A stretch of DNA of 64,000 nucleotides from Janthinobacterium sp. TND4EL3. Lineage in GTDB: Bacteria; Pseudomonadota; Gammaproteobacteria; Burkholderiales; Burkholderiaceae_D. Below are positions 54,917 to 63,692 of this stretch, piece by piece. Under the pieces are notes generated by a model. The model did not search any database and was not told where the DNA came from. It was given only the letters and a program-made list of their open reading frames with translations. Made by a program: the position numbers and the translations under genes. The stretch lies in assembly GCF_900156175.1 (NCBI RefSeq), contig NZ_FTMV01000013.1:160634-224633 (forward strand). The letters run 5' to 3'. The stretch's first letter is position 1, and each line of letters opens with the position of its first letter.

Positions 54917-55810
54917 ATGAGCGCAAACATCGTTTTTATCGGCCTGGGCAACATGGGCCTGCCCATGGCGCAGAACCTCGTGCGGGCGGGCCATGCCGTG
55001 ACGGGCTTTGACCTGGTGGCGGCCAGCGTGCGCCAGTTTGCCGACGGCGGCGGCCTCGTCTCCGACGACCAGGCGGCGGCGATCCGGGCGGCCGACATCG
55101 TCATCACCATGCTGCCGGCCAGCCGCCACGTGCTGGGAGCCTACCTTGGCGACACGGGTATTTTGGCGCAGGCGCGGCGCGGCACCCTGCTGATCGACTG
55201 CTCGACGATTTCCACCGAGGCGGCGCGCCAGGTGGGCCGCGCGGCGCAGGAGCTGGGCTTGCCCATGCTGGACGCGCCCGTCTCCGGCGGCACGGCGGGC
55301 GCCACCAACGGCACCTTGACGTTCATGGTGGGCGGCGACGCCTCCGCGCTGGATGCGGCGCGGCCCTACCTGGAGACCATGGGCAAGGCCATCTTCCACG
55401 CGGGCGGCTCGGGCTGCGGCCAGACGGTCAAGATCTGCAACAACATGCTGCTGGGCATACTCATGATCGGCACCAGCGAAGCGATACGCCTGGGCGTGGC
55501 CAATGGCCTCGATCCGAAAGTGGTGTCGGACGTGATGGCGAAAAGCTCGGGCCGCAACTGGACGCTGGAGGTGTACAACCCGTGTCCGGGCGTGGCGGAG
55601 AACGTGCCCGCGTCGCGCGGCTACACGGGCGGCTTCGGCGTCGACCTGATGCTCAAAGACCTGGGCCTGGCCGTGGAAAGCGCGCTGGCCAGCGGCGCGT
55701 CGGTGCCGCTGGGCGCCCTGTCGCGCAATCTATACAGTTTGCACAGCAAGGCGGGGGCGGGCGCGCTCGATTTTTCCAGCATTTATCAGCTGCTGGGCGA
55801 GAAAACTTAA
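54917..55810 (+). CDS. mmsB: 3-hydroxyisobutyrate dehydrogenase
   Basis: 297 residues. NAD-binding N-terminus IVFIGLGNMGLPMAQNLVRAGHAVTGFDL, substrate loop DAPVSGGTAGATNGTLTFMVGG, and catalytic Lys in GQTVKICNNMLLG. Oxidises 3-hydroxyisobutyrate to methylmalonate semialdehyde, the MmsA substrate. Good ribosome binding site (AAGGAGGAG). The stop overlaps the convergent DUF1090 gene by 4 bp. Confidence 0.95.
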   Translation: MSANIVFIGLGNMGLPMAQNLVRAGHAVTGFDLVAASVRQFADGGGLVSDDQAAAIRAADIVITMLPASRHVLGAYLGDTGILAQARRGTLLIDCSTISTEAARQVGRAAQELGLPMLDAPVSGGTAGATNGTLTFMVGGDASALDAARPYLETMGKAIFHAGGSGCGQTVKICNNMLLGILMIGTSEAIRLGVANGLDPKVVSDVMAKSSGRNWTLEVYNPCPGVAENVPASRGYTGGFGVDLMLKDLGLAVESALASGASVPLGALSRNLYSLHSKAGAGALDFSSIYQLLGEKT

Positions 55811-56196
55811 GGTTGCTGGGCCTGCAGGGCGGCCAGTTCCGCCCTGGCTTTTTCCAGCTTGCCTTCCAGCTTGGCGATCTTCTTCGGCTCCTTGTTCGCT
55901 TCCTGGGCCAGGCGCAGCGAACGCTCCGTCTGGTTCACCTTCGCCTGCGCTTTCAAAACTTTCTTGTTGTGGCGTTCGATCAGGGTGCTGTCGCGGCAGT
56001 GGGCGTTGACTTCGTCGAGCGCGCGCGTCAGGCCCGCGACCTTGTCGGACAAGCCCTGTTCCTGGGCCTGGCGCAATTCGCTGCGGATGCTTTCGCGCTT
56101 GGCGGCGCAGCCCGTCAGCTGGGTGTCTGCGGCGCTGGCGCCCACGGAGGCTGTGGCGAGCAGCAAAGTCAGGGCGGTGGTGGCGAGGCGGTTCAT
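55807..56196 (-). CDS. DUF1090 family periplasmic protein
   Basis: 129 residues from ATG 56196. Signal peptide NRLATTALTLLLATASVGASAA; mature protein almost wholly alpha-helical coiled coil (CAAKRESIRSELRQAQEQG...ARAELAALQAQQP) with two cysteines (GCAAK, HCRDS), the DUF1090 (E. coli YqjC) pattern. Unknown function. Longer C-terminal coiled coil than I expect for YqjC. Confidence 0.82.
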   Translation of the reverse strand: MNRLATTALTLLLATASVGASAADTQLTGCAAKRESIRSELRQAQEQGLSDKVAGLTRALDEVNAHCRDSTLIERHNKKVLKAQAKVNQTERSLRLAQEANKEPKKIAKLEGKLEKARAELAALQAQQP

Positions 56197-56331
56197 GGCG
56201 TTCCTGGGTATGGGGTTGAGTTGATGCAATGTAAGCCGGCCTACGCCCCCTGTCAAACTTCGCCTACCGTGCGCGCCTGTCCCGCATGGCATCGGCTACC
56301 ATGCGTGTTTTCTTCCTTTCGACACCGCCGC

Positions 56332-57174
56332 ATGACCAGGAAATTACTGTTGTTGCTCCCTTTGCTAGTGCCGCTGCCTGTGCTGGCGCAAACCTCGCCC
56401 GCCTTGCTCGACCTGCAGTTGATCGCCATCAAGGCGCGGGCCGATGCGGCCAGCCATAGCCCGGAGAGCATCGCCGAATTTGCCGGAACCCGGCATGCGG
56501 CCGAAGCGGGCGACGTGGAGGCGCAACTGGAGCTGGCGCGCATGCTGCAGCTGGGCGTCGGCACGCCGCAAGACACGGCGCTATCGATGGCCTGGGTGCG
56601 CAAGTCGGCCGAAGGCGGATATGCGCCGGCGCAGGCAGCTTTGGGGCTGGCCTGCACGGTGGGCGGCAAGGTGCCCATCGACCGCGTGCAGGGCGAATAT
56701 TGGCTGCGCAAGGGCGTGGCGCAGGGCGACGCACTGGCGCAAACCATGCTGGCGCTGGAATTCATCGATGGCGACAGCCCTGCCGAAGAACAGGCGCTGG
56801 CCATCAGCTGGCTGAAGAAGGCCGCGCTCGAAGAACACTTTATTCCTGCCTATAACGCGCTGGGCGAACACCTGATGCGCGCAGCCGCCGACGAGCAGGA
56901 CCGGGGCGAGGCTTTCCACTGGTTTTACAGGTCGGCGCGTGAAAAGGAACCGGCCGGCATGCGCAACCTGGCCCGCGCCCATGAACTGGGCCTGGGCGTG
57001 GCGCAGTCGGACAAGCTGGCCCTGGTCTGGTACGAGCGGGCGGGATGGAGCGGCGACTTGCCCGCCATACGGCGCATGCTCGACGTGTACGTCAAGGGTG
57101 AACTGGGACAACAGGCGAATGCCGAAGACGCCGCCGAATGGCGCGCCAGGCTGGCGGAAAGCGAGAAGAAATGA
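56332..57174 (+). CDS. Exported Sel1-repeat protein
   Basis: 280 residues from ATG 56332 (an in-frame ATG at 56301 would add 10). Signal peptide RKLLLLLPLLVPLPVLAQ. Sel1-type TPR-like repeats of ~36 residues: GDVEAQLELARMLQLGVGTPQDTALSMAWVRKSAEGGYAPAQ, GGKVPIDRVQGEYWLRKGVAQGDALAQ, then EPAGMRNLARAHELGLGVAQSDKLALVWYERAGWSGD. Periplasmic solenoid, probable protein-interaction role. Overlaps the next, homologous gene by 4 bp. Confidence 0.85.
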   Translation: MTRKLLLLLPLLVPLPVLAQTSPALLDLQLIAIKARADAASHSPESIAEFAGTRHAAEAGDVEAQLELARMLQLGVGTPQDTALSMAWVRKSAEGGYAPAQAALGLACTVGGKVPIDRVQGEYWLRKGVAQGDALAQTMLALEFIDGDSPAEEQALAISWLKKAALEEHFIPAYNALGEHLMRAAADEQDRGEAFHWFYRSAREKEPAGMRNLARAHELGLGVAQSDKLALVWYERAGWSGDLPAIRRMLDVYVKGELGQQANAEDAAEWRARLAESEKK

Positions 57175-58172
57175 AGACCATCGTATTGTTACTGACCCTG
57201 GCGCTGGGCCAGCCCGTGCTGGCGCAGCAGGAATCGACCAAGGAACCGCGCCAGCATCCGGCGCTGGCCGAATTCGACCTGTCCGCTCTCGACGCCATGC
57301 GCGCCCGCGTGCAGGCCGTGATCAACCGCCCGGCCGACCTGTCGCCGGAGAAGGTCGCCGCCTTCGACAAGATGCGCCGCGCCGCCGAAGGGGGCGATAC
57401 GGCCGCCCAGCTGGAGCTGGCGCAGATGCTGCACGAGGGCGAGGGGACGCCGCGCGACGTTGACGCCGGCCTGGCGTGGATGCGGAAATCGGCCGAGGGC
57501 GGCCATGGCCCGGCGCAGGCATTCCTGGGCGTGGCCTATACGCTGGGCCAGGGCGTGGCCATCGACCGCACGCTGGGCGAATACTGGTCGCGCAAGGGCG
57601 CCGCGCAAGGCGTGGAACTGGCCAACTTCACGGTGGCCCAGCACTTTGAAAACATCCACAGCAGCCCGGAAGAACAGGCGCACGCGCTGCACTGGCTGAA
57701 GTTCTATGCCGAAAAAGGTTTTATTCCCGCCTACAATGAAATCGGCTACCGGCTGATGATGACGGCGCACGATGACGCGCAGCGCAGGGAAGCGTTCGGC
57801 TGGTACATGCGGGCGGCCAAGGCGCTCGATCCGCCCGGCTTGAACAATGTCGCCTATTCGTATGAAGTCGGGCGGGGCGTGCCGCAGAGCGACGAGGCGG
57901 CGCTGGGCTGGTATGAAATGGCGGCCATCGCGAAAAGCCCGCCCGGCCAGACGGGTTTTGCGCGCCTGCTGGAGCAGGGGCGCGGCGGCCCCACGCGTCA
58001 AGGGCCGGCGCCCCAGCCCTTCGAGCTGTATCGGCTGGCCGCGAAGCAGGGCGACCTGGAGGCGATCGAACGGCTGGTCAAGGTGTACGATCAGGGCGAG
58101 CTGGGACAGGCGACCGACCCGGCCAAGGCGGCGCTGTGGCGTGAAAAACTCAAGCCGGCCAGGACGCCCTAA
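57171..58172 (+). CDS. Exported Sel1-repeat protein, tandem paralog
   Basis: 333 residues. Signal peptide KTIVLLLTLALGQPVLAQ. Repeat motifs parallel those of the preceding gene (GDTAAQLELAQMLHEGEGTPRDVDAGLAWMRKSAEGGHGPAQAFLGVAYTLGQGVAIDRTLGEYWSRKGAAQG, PAYNEIGYRLMMTAHDDAQRREAFGWYMRAAK), implying tandem duplication. The ATG overlaps the upstream stop (ATGA), so the pair is co-translated. Function unknown. Confidence 0.85.
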   Translation: MKTIVLLLTLALGQPVLAQQESTKEPRQHPALAEFDLSALDAMRARVQAVINRPADLSPEKVAAFDKMRRAAEGGDTAAQLELAQMLHEGEGTPRDVDAGLAWMRKSAEGGHGPAQAFLGVAYTLGQGVAIDRTLGEYWSRKGAAQGVELANFTVAQHFENIHSSPEEQAHALHWLKFYAEKGFIPAYNEIGYRLMMTAHDDAQRREAFGWYMRAAKALDPPGLNNVAYSYEVGRGVPQSDEAALGWYEMAAIAKSPPGQTGFARLLEQGRGGPTRQGPAPQPFELYRLAAKQGDLEAIERLVKVYDQGELGQATDPAKAALWREKLKPARTP

Positions 58173-58208
58173 GTGGACGAGACGGGGCGGAAACGGCATG
58201 CTATCATC

Positions 58209-58226
58209 ATTGTTATCGATAACAAT
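58209..58226 (+). promoter_or_regulatory. LacI-type operator before the sugar genes
   Basis: ATTGTTATCGATAACAAT, an 18-bp perfect palindrome with a CG centre, 14 bp before the epimerase ATG. Typical LacI/GalR site form; the cognate LacI gene lies 2.2 kb downstream. Confidence 0.8.
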
Positions 58227-58240
58227 ATCATGAGAGACCC

Positions 58241-59455
58241 ATGAATCCCGATTTCCGCTCCAGGGAGATGCTCGAAGGGCATATCCTGCACACGATGCAC
58301 TTCTACCACCCGCGCGCGTTTGACCCGAGCGGCGGCTTTTACCACTTCTTCCTCGACGACGGCACCGTCTACGACGCTGCCACGCGGCACCTGGTCAGCA
58401 GCACGCGCTTCATCTTCAATTACGCCATGGCGCACCGCCATTTCGGCGGCGACGATTACCAGGCGGCCCTGCGCCACGGCGTGGCCTTCCTGCGCGACGT
58501 GCACCGCGACCCGGCCACGGGCGGCTACGCCTGGCAGCTGAAGTGGCAGGATGGCGTCAAGATGGTGGAGGACGGCGCCAACCACTGCTACGGCCTGGCC
58601 TTCGTGCTGCTCGCCTATGCGCATGCCTTGCAGGCCGGCGTGCCGGAAGCGCGCGCGTATCTGGACGAAACGTTCGAACTGATGGAGCAGCGTTTCTGGC
58701 TGCCCGAACACGGCCTGTATGCGGACGTGGCCAGCGCCGACTGGAGCACGCTGGACGGCTACCGGGGCCAGAACGCCAATATGCACACCTGCGAAGCCAT
58801 GCTGGCCGCGTTCGAGGCGACGGGCGAAGCGAGATATCTGCACCGCGCCGAAACGCTGGCGCACAACATCACGGTGCGCCAGGCGGGCCTGGCCAACGGC
58901 ATGATATGGGAACACTACAAGCCGGATTGGTCTATCGACTGGGACTACAACCTGCACGACAAGAGCAATATCTTCCGTCCGTGGGGCTACCAGCCCGGCC
59001 ACTTCACGGAATGGGCCAAGCTGCTGCTGATCATGGAGCGCCACGCCAGATTCATGGCGGGACCGTCGGGCTGGCTGCTGCCCCGTGCGCGCGCACTGTA
59101 CGACACGGCGTTGGCCAGGGCCTGGGATGGCGCGCATGGCGGCATCCACTACGGTTTCGGCCCGCAGGACGAAATCTGCGATGGCGACAAATACTTCTGG
59201 GTGCAGGCGGAAAGCTTTGCCGCCGCCGCCGTGCTGGCCGCGCGCACGGGCGACGACGCCTACTGGCGCAGCTACGACAAGATATGGGATTACAGCTGGA
59301 CGCACTTCGTCGACCACGAGCACGGCGCCTGGTACCGTATTTTGACGCCCGACAATCAGAAAATCAGCAACGAGAAAAGCCCCGCCGGCAAGACCGATTA
59401 CCACACCATGGGCGCCTGCTATGAAGTGCTGAACGTGCTCAAAGGTGCCGCATGA
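58241..59455 (+). CDS. AGE family epimerase/isomerase
   Basis: 404 residues, (alpha/alpha)6-barrel of the N-acylglucosamine 2-epimerase / mannose isomerase (YihS-like) family. Recognisable: HHFLDDG-like GFYHFFLDDGTVYD, CYGLAFVLLAYAHA, NMHTCEAMLAAFEATGE, GMIWEHYKPDWSIDWDYN, and HGAWYRILTPDNQK. With a sugar kinase 4 bp overlapping downstream, mannose-to-fructose isomerisation followed by phosphorylation is the likely use. N-acetylglucosamine epimerisation is the alternative. Confidence 0.88.
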   Translation: MNPDFRSREMLEGHILHTMHFYHPRAFDPSGGFYHFFLDDGTVYDAATRHLVSSTRFIFNYAMAHRHFGGDDYQAALRHGVAFLRDVHRDPATGGYAWQLKWQDGVKMVEDGANHCYGLAFVLLAYAHALQAGVPEARAYLDETFELMEQRFWLPEHGLYADVASADWSTLDGYRGQNANMHTCEAMLAAFEATGEARYLHRAETLAHNITVRQAGLANGMIWEHYKPDWSIDWDYNLHDKSNIFRPWGYQPGHFTEWAKLLLIMERHARFMAGPSGWLLPRARALYDTALARAWDGAHGGIHYGFGPQDEICDGDKYFWVQAESFAAAAVLAARTGDDAYWRSYDKIWDYSWTHFVDHEHGAWYRILTPDNQKISNEKSPAGKTDYHTMGACYEVLNVLKGAA

Positions 59456-60372
59456 GCGCCGCTTTCCCAGCCTTTGTGTCGGCCGGCGAGGCGCTGACGG
59501 ACATGCTGCGCACGGGCGCGGACGCCTGGCGCAGCCAGGTGGGCGGCTCGACCTGGAACGTGGCGCGCGTGATGGCGCGCCTGGGCGTGCCCAGCGCCTT
59601 TGCCGGCGCCGTCAGCCTCGACGTCTTCGGCGACGCGCTGGCGCAAGCGACCGACGCGGCGGGCCTGGACATGCGCTTTTTGCAGCGCCGCGCGAAGTCG
59701 CCGCTGCTGGCCATCGTGCACGAACTGCATCCGCCCACGTATTACTTCATCGGCGACGACAGCGCCGACCTGCATTTCGACGCGGCGCAGCTGCCGGCCG
59801 GCTGGATGCAGGGCGCGCAATGGGTGCATTTCGGCGGCATCAGCCTGGCGCGCGAACCGCTGGCGGGCAAGCTGGTGGCGCTGGCGCAGGAACTCAAGGC
59901 CGCTGGCGTGAAGATCAGCTATGACCCGAACTTCCGCATCATGATGGACGAGCGCTACGACGCCACCCTGCGCCGCATGGTGGAGCTGGCCGATGTGGTG
60001 AAAGTGTCGGACGAAGACCTGGCGGGCCTGTTCCGCCACGACGACATCGACGGCGCATTCGCTACCCTGCGCGGCTGGAATCCGCAGGCCACGTATTTGT
60101 ATACGCGTGGGTCGCAGGGCGCGGCCCTGTACCGGGGCGAGCAAGTCTGGCAGGCGGCGCCGCCCGTCATCGAGGTGGTCGACTCGGTGGGGGCGGGCGA
60201 CGCCAGCATCGGCGGCTTGCTGTACAGCCTGATGTACCGGCCCGGGGCGGACGGCGGCCAGCACTTGCGCTTTGCCGTCGCGGCCGGGGCGGGCGCCTGC
60301 CTGGCGGCCGGCGGCTCGCCGCCGTCGGTGGAGCTGGTGGAATCGCTGGCGCAGCGCACGGTGGTGCGCTAA
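59452..60372 (+). CDS. PfkB-family sugar kinase (fructokinase-like)
   Basis: 306 residues. PfkB/ribokinase fold: GGSTWNVARVMARLGVPSAFAGAVSLDVFGDALA at the N-terminus and DSVGAGDASIGGLLYSLMY (catalytic Asp, anion hole GAGD) near the C-terminus. Translationally coupled to the epimerase by a 4-bp overlap. Likely makes fructose-6-phosphate from fructose released by the isomerase. The substrate is inferred from context. Confidence 0.88.
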   Translation: MSAAFPAFVSAGEALTDMLRTGADAWRSQVGGSTWNVARVMARLGVPSAFAGAVSLDVFGDALAQATDAAGLDMRFLQRRAKSPLLAIVHELHPPTYYFIGDDSADLHFDAAQLPAGWMQGAQWVHFGGISLAREPLAGKLVALAQELKAAGVKISYDPNFRIMMDERYDATLRRMVELADVVKVSDEDLAGLFRHDDIDGAFATLRGWNPQATYLYTRGSQGAALYRGEQVWQAAPPVIEVVDSVGAGDASIGGLLYSLMYRPGADGGQHLRFAVAAGAGACLAAGGSPPSVELVESLAQRTVVR

Positions 60373-60379
60373 GGGCAGG

Positions 60380-61450
60380 TCAGCGGGGGCCGCATGCCCC
60401 CGTCGACGCCCGTTCCATCAAGGTGAACGCCATCAGGTGATGCGTGGCGGGCGCCGTTTCTCCCGCGCGGCGCTGGCGGATTTCATCGATGACGAGCTTG
60501 ACGGCGGCGCGCGCCATGTCGGCGATGGGCTGGTGGATGGTAGTGAGCTCGGGCCAGACGGTGGTGGCGACGGGCGTGTCGTCGAAGCCGCACACGCTCA
60601 ATTCGGCCGGCACCTGCAGGCCCATGCCGTGCGCCACGGCCAGGGTGGCGGCCGCCATGTCGTCATTGCTGGCGAAGATGGCGCTGGGGTGCGGTGCGTG
60701 CGCCAGCAGCCGGCGCGCCGCGTCCAGTCCCGAACGATACGTAAAATAGCCTTGCGCCACGCGCTGCGGCGGCACTCGCACGCCCGCTTCCCGCATGGCG
60801 TCCTCGAAGGCCTGGCGGCGCAGCAGGGCGGGCGTGTGCGCCGGGTCGCCCTCGATGAAGCCGATGTCGCGGTGGCCCAGCGCGAGCAGATGGCGCGTCA
60901 TGGCCAGCGCGCCTTCGTAATCGTCGATGCGCACGGCCGAGACATCGGGCGAGGGGCGGGCCGTGGCCACGGCGATGGCGGGTATGCCCATCTGGTTCAG
61001 CTGCGCCAGCACTTCGGGCGAATCGCACAGGGGCGGCGGCACCAGGATGCCGTCCACGCCGGCCGCCACCAGGCAATCGATGCCGGCGCGCTGGCTGTCC
61101 AGGTCTTCGCAGCGTTCGAGCAGCAGCTGGCCGCCGCCCTGGCGGCACTGGTCCATGGCGCCGACGAGAAATTCGCTGAGGAAGGCCGCGCTGGGGTTGC
61201 TGTAAAGCAAACCGATGCGCAGGGTGCCCGTGCGGGCGGCCCTGGCCGCCAGGTTGGGCTGGTAGCGCAGGGTGGCAATCGCCGCCTCGACCTTGTCGCG
61301 CGTGGCCGCGCTGACGCTGGCGCGCCCGTTGATGACGCGCGATACCGTCATGGCCGACACGCCGGCCAGGCGCGCCACGTCGTGCACGGTGGCGCCGCTG
61401 GCCGTGTCCGGTGCGGGGGCGGCGGATGCCGCCTTACTCGAGGTGACCAC
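60380..61450 (-). CDS. LacI family transcriptional regulator
   Basis: 356 residues. HTH: ATVHDVARLAGVSAMTVSRVINGRASVSAATRDKVEAAIATLRYQPN, followed by the type-I periplasmic-binding-like effector domain (IGLLYSNPSAAFLSEFLVGAMDQ..., CGFDDTPVATTVWPELTTIHQP). The downstream end lies 8 bp from the convergent kinase gene. It overlaps the Glk-RpiR gene by 17 bp. The 18-bp palindrome at 58209 is its probable target. Confidence 0.92.
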   Translation of the reverse strand: MVTSSKAASAAPAPDTASGATVHDVARLAGVSAMTVSRVINGRASVSAATRDKVEAAIATLRYQPNLAARAARTGTLRIGLLYSNPSAAFLSEFLVGAMDQCRQGGGQLLLERCEDLDSQRAGIDCLVAAGVDGILVPPPLCDSPEVLAQLNQMGIPAIAVATARPSPDVSAVRIDDYEGALAMTRHLLALGHRDIGFIEGDPAHTPALLRRQAFEDAMREAGVRVPPQRVAQGYFTYRSGLDAARRLLAHAPHPSAIFASNDDMAAATLAVAHGMGLQVPAELSVCGFDDTPVATTVWPELTTIHQPIADMARAAVKLVIDEIRQRRAGETAPATHHLMAFTLMERASTGACGPR

Positions 61451-63347
61451 CGAATTTCAGCTTGCCGCTGATGCGCATGCCGTGCAATTGTCCTACTTCC
61501 AGTTCAGCCGCACTGGTGCGCTGCGCCGTATCGCGCCGCGCCAGTCCCACCGACAGGATATCGAGCATCATCAGCTGCAGCAGGCGCACGATCATGGGCA
61601 CGAAATTGAGATTGCCTTCCGGGTGGTTCAGGGTCAGCAGCACGTCGGCCAGCTTGGCCAGCGGGGAGCCGCTGGCCGTGATCGCCAGCACGCGTGCGCC
61701 GCAGGCCTGCGCCACCTTGACGGTGCGCAACAGCTCGGGCAGGGCGCCCGAGCGCGAAATGACCAGCGCCACGTCGCCCGGTTTCAGCATGGCGGCGCTC
61801 ATTTCCTGCGCCTGCGGGTCGGTGAAGAAGCTGCTGACGATGCCCAGGTTGAGCAGTTTTTGCTGCATGTCGTCGGCCACCACGCGGGCGCTGCCCACGG
61901 CCAGCAATTCCACGCGCTGCGCGCCGCGCAGCAGTTCGATGGCGGCCGTCAGCGCTTTGACGTCGAGCATGTCGCGCAGGGCCAGCGCGGCCGAAGCGTT
62001 ATTGCCCAGCACCTTGCGGGCCAGCTCCGCGTCGGAGTCCGAAATCTCCACGTGGCAGTGCGCCACCGTGATGGCGCCGCCCGTCAGGCCGGAAGCGAGC
62101 TTGAGCTTGAAATCGGCCAGGCCCTGCACGCCGATCGAGCGGCAAAAGCGCATCACGGTCGGCTGGCTGACGCCGACGCGCTGGGCAATTTCGGCAATCG
62201 GCAGGGTCAGCATGGCGTTCGGCTCCTTCAGCACCCAGTCGGCCACCTTGCATTCGGATGGGCTCATGCGGCCGCGCGCCTGGCGCACGGATTCGAGCAC
62301 GGGGGCGCCGGAATGGGCGCGCTTGAGCTTTTGCGCGAGGATGGCGGCGATGCCGAGGAAAGTCGGCAGTTCGGCCGTGATCAGAAAGGTGGGAATCTGC
62401 GCCAGGTATTCGTTCAGGCGGCCCTTCTGCTCGAAGCGGGCGCGGAACTGCGACTGCTCGAACAGGGGACCCAGGCGCGGCACGATGCCCCCGCCTATAT
62501 AGATGCCGCCCAGCGCGCCCAGGGTCATGGCCACGTTGCCGGCGATGGAGCCGAGGATGGCGCAGAAGCAGTCCACCGCTTCCAGGCACACTTCGCATTC
62601 GTTGTTCAGTGCGCGGCTGGTGATTTCCGCAGCCAGCAAGGGAAGGGCGTCGGGCTGGCCGGCGCGCTCCGACAGGGCGCGGTAGATCAGTTCCAGTCCC
62701 CGTCCGGAGGCGAGGCGTTCGGCCGAGACGTGCGACAGCTCGCGCCAGGCGAAGGACAGCACGTCCATCTCGCGCTGGTCGCAGGGGGCGAAGCTGACGT
62801 GGCCCCCTTCGCTGCCCAGCGCGATCCAGCGGTCTTCGGCCGGGATCATGCCCGACACGCCCAGGCCCGTGCCCGAACCGAGCAAGCCGATGACGCTGTC
62901 GGCGCGCGCCATGCCGCCGCCGATCTGCTGGCGCTGGTCCGGCCGCAGGTAGGGCAGGGCCATGGCCAGCGCCGTGAAGTCGTTTACGACCAGAAGCGTA
63001 TCGAGACCCAGCGCGGCGCGCATGGCCTCGATCGAGAAGAACCAGTGGTGGTTCATCATGCGGATATTGTCGTCGTCGATGGGATTGGCGATGGCGATGG
63101 CCGCATGGCGCACGCGCGCCGAACCGGCGGCGCGCGCCTCGCTGCTGTCCATGTACGCGGTGATGGCGTCGAGCAGCGAGGCGTAGTCGTCGCAGGGCAG
63201 CACGGCGACGGCTTCCAGGTGGCCCTGGCGCGTCTCAAGCACGAAGCGGGCATTGGTGCCGCCGATGTCGGCCAGCAGGCGCGGGCCGTCGCTGAAGCGT
63301 TCCGCCGGGTCGCTGCCTGCTACTTCCATTTTTTCATCAATTTTCAT
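61434..63347 (-). CDS. glk: Glucokinase fused to RpiR-type (HexR-like) regulator
   Basis: 637 residues. N-terminal ~340: glucokinase (Glk, ROK-independent type) with LLADIGGTNARFVLE, NDFTALAMALPYL, GSGTGLGVSG and ALGSEGGH. Then RpiR HTH (MSPSECKVADWVLKEPNAMLTLPIAEIAQRVGVSQPTVMRFCRSIGVQGL, ~355-405) and a SIS sugar-phosphate-binding domain (~440-600; AVGSARVVADDMQQKLLNLG, VISRSGALPELLRTVK). The fusion is known in Burkholderiales: it phosphorylates glucose and probably senses Entner-Doudoroff intermediates. The downstream LacI gene starts 17 bp inside it. Confidence 0.93.
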   Translation of the reverse strand: MKIDEKMEVAGSDPAERFSDGPRLLADIGGTNARFVLETRQGHLEAVAVLPCDDYASLLDAITAYMDSSEARAAGSARVRHAAIAIANPIDDDNIRMMNHHWFFSIEAMRAALGLDTLLVVNDFTALAMALPYLRPDQRQQIGGGMARADSVIGLLGSGTGLGVSGMIPAEDRWIALGSEGGHVSFAPCDQREMDVLSFAWRELSHVSAERLASGRGLELIYRALSERAGQPDALPLLAAEITSRALNNECEVCLEAVDCFCAILGSIAGNVAMTLGALGGIYIGGGIVPRLGPLFEQSQFRARFEQKGRLNEYLAQIPTFLITAELPTFLGIAAILAQKLKRAHSGAPVLESVRQARGRMSPSECKVADWVLKEPNAMLTLPIAEIAQRVGVSQPTVMRFCRSIGVQGLADFKLKLASGLTGGAITVAHCHVEISDSDAELARKVLGNNASAALALRDMLDVKALTAAIELLRGAQRVELLAVGSARVVADDMQQKLLNLGIVSSFFTDPQAQEMSAAMLKPGDVALVISRSGALPELLRTVKVAQACGARVLAITASGSPLAKLADVLLTLNHPEGNLNFVPMIVRLLQLMMLDILSVGLARRDTAQRTSAAELEVGQLHGMRISGKLKFGGHLE

Positions 63348-63692
63348 GGCGGTGCTTTATCTCGTCTGCGTGCGCTGTCGTGGCGGCGCACTGTCGTTAT
63401 GGGCAAAAACCAAGGATTTTAATTCGTATACGTCCCGCGTGCCGAAAAATGCAGCCCCGCCTTGCAGATGCTCATGTGGCGGGTGAAAAACGGGCACGTT
63501 GCCATGAAAGGCAGTGCCTGCAAACGGCAAATGCGGGCGCAAATAAAGTGTCGCAGAGTAGTCGTAGGATTACAACATAATATGTTGATATTTGTTCGTA
63601 GTATAGTTACTATGTCCCTGCTGGAAAGAATTCTGGCCAGTACATTCGGCCACGAATGACTAGATAAAAAATAACTACTGAGGAGACTTACC
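63348..63692. promoter_or_regulatory. Regulatory gap between glk-rpiR and the porin
   Basis: 345 bases between divergent genes. Contains the near-palindrome CAACATA-A-TATGTTG (63573-63587) overlapping TTGATA (63585-63590, -35-like) with TACTAT 17 bp on (63608-63613). An open reading frame at 63612-63659 would encode MSLLERILASTFGHE, but its ATG falls in that -10 box and it lacks a ribosome binding site, so both cannot be right. Confidence 0.45.
63573..63587 (+). promoter_or_regulatory. Candidate operator upstream of the porin gene
   Basis: CAACATA-A-TATGTTG, perfect 7-bp arms, overlapping the -35-like TTGATA. Suitable for control by the adjacent Glk-RpiR fusion or the LacI protein; it does not match the LacI palindrome at 58209. 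Confidence 0.45.
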
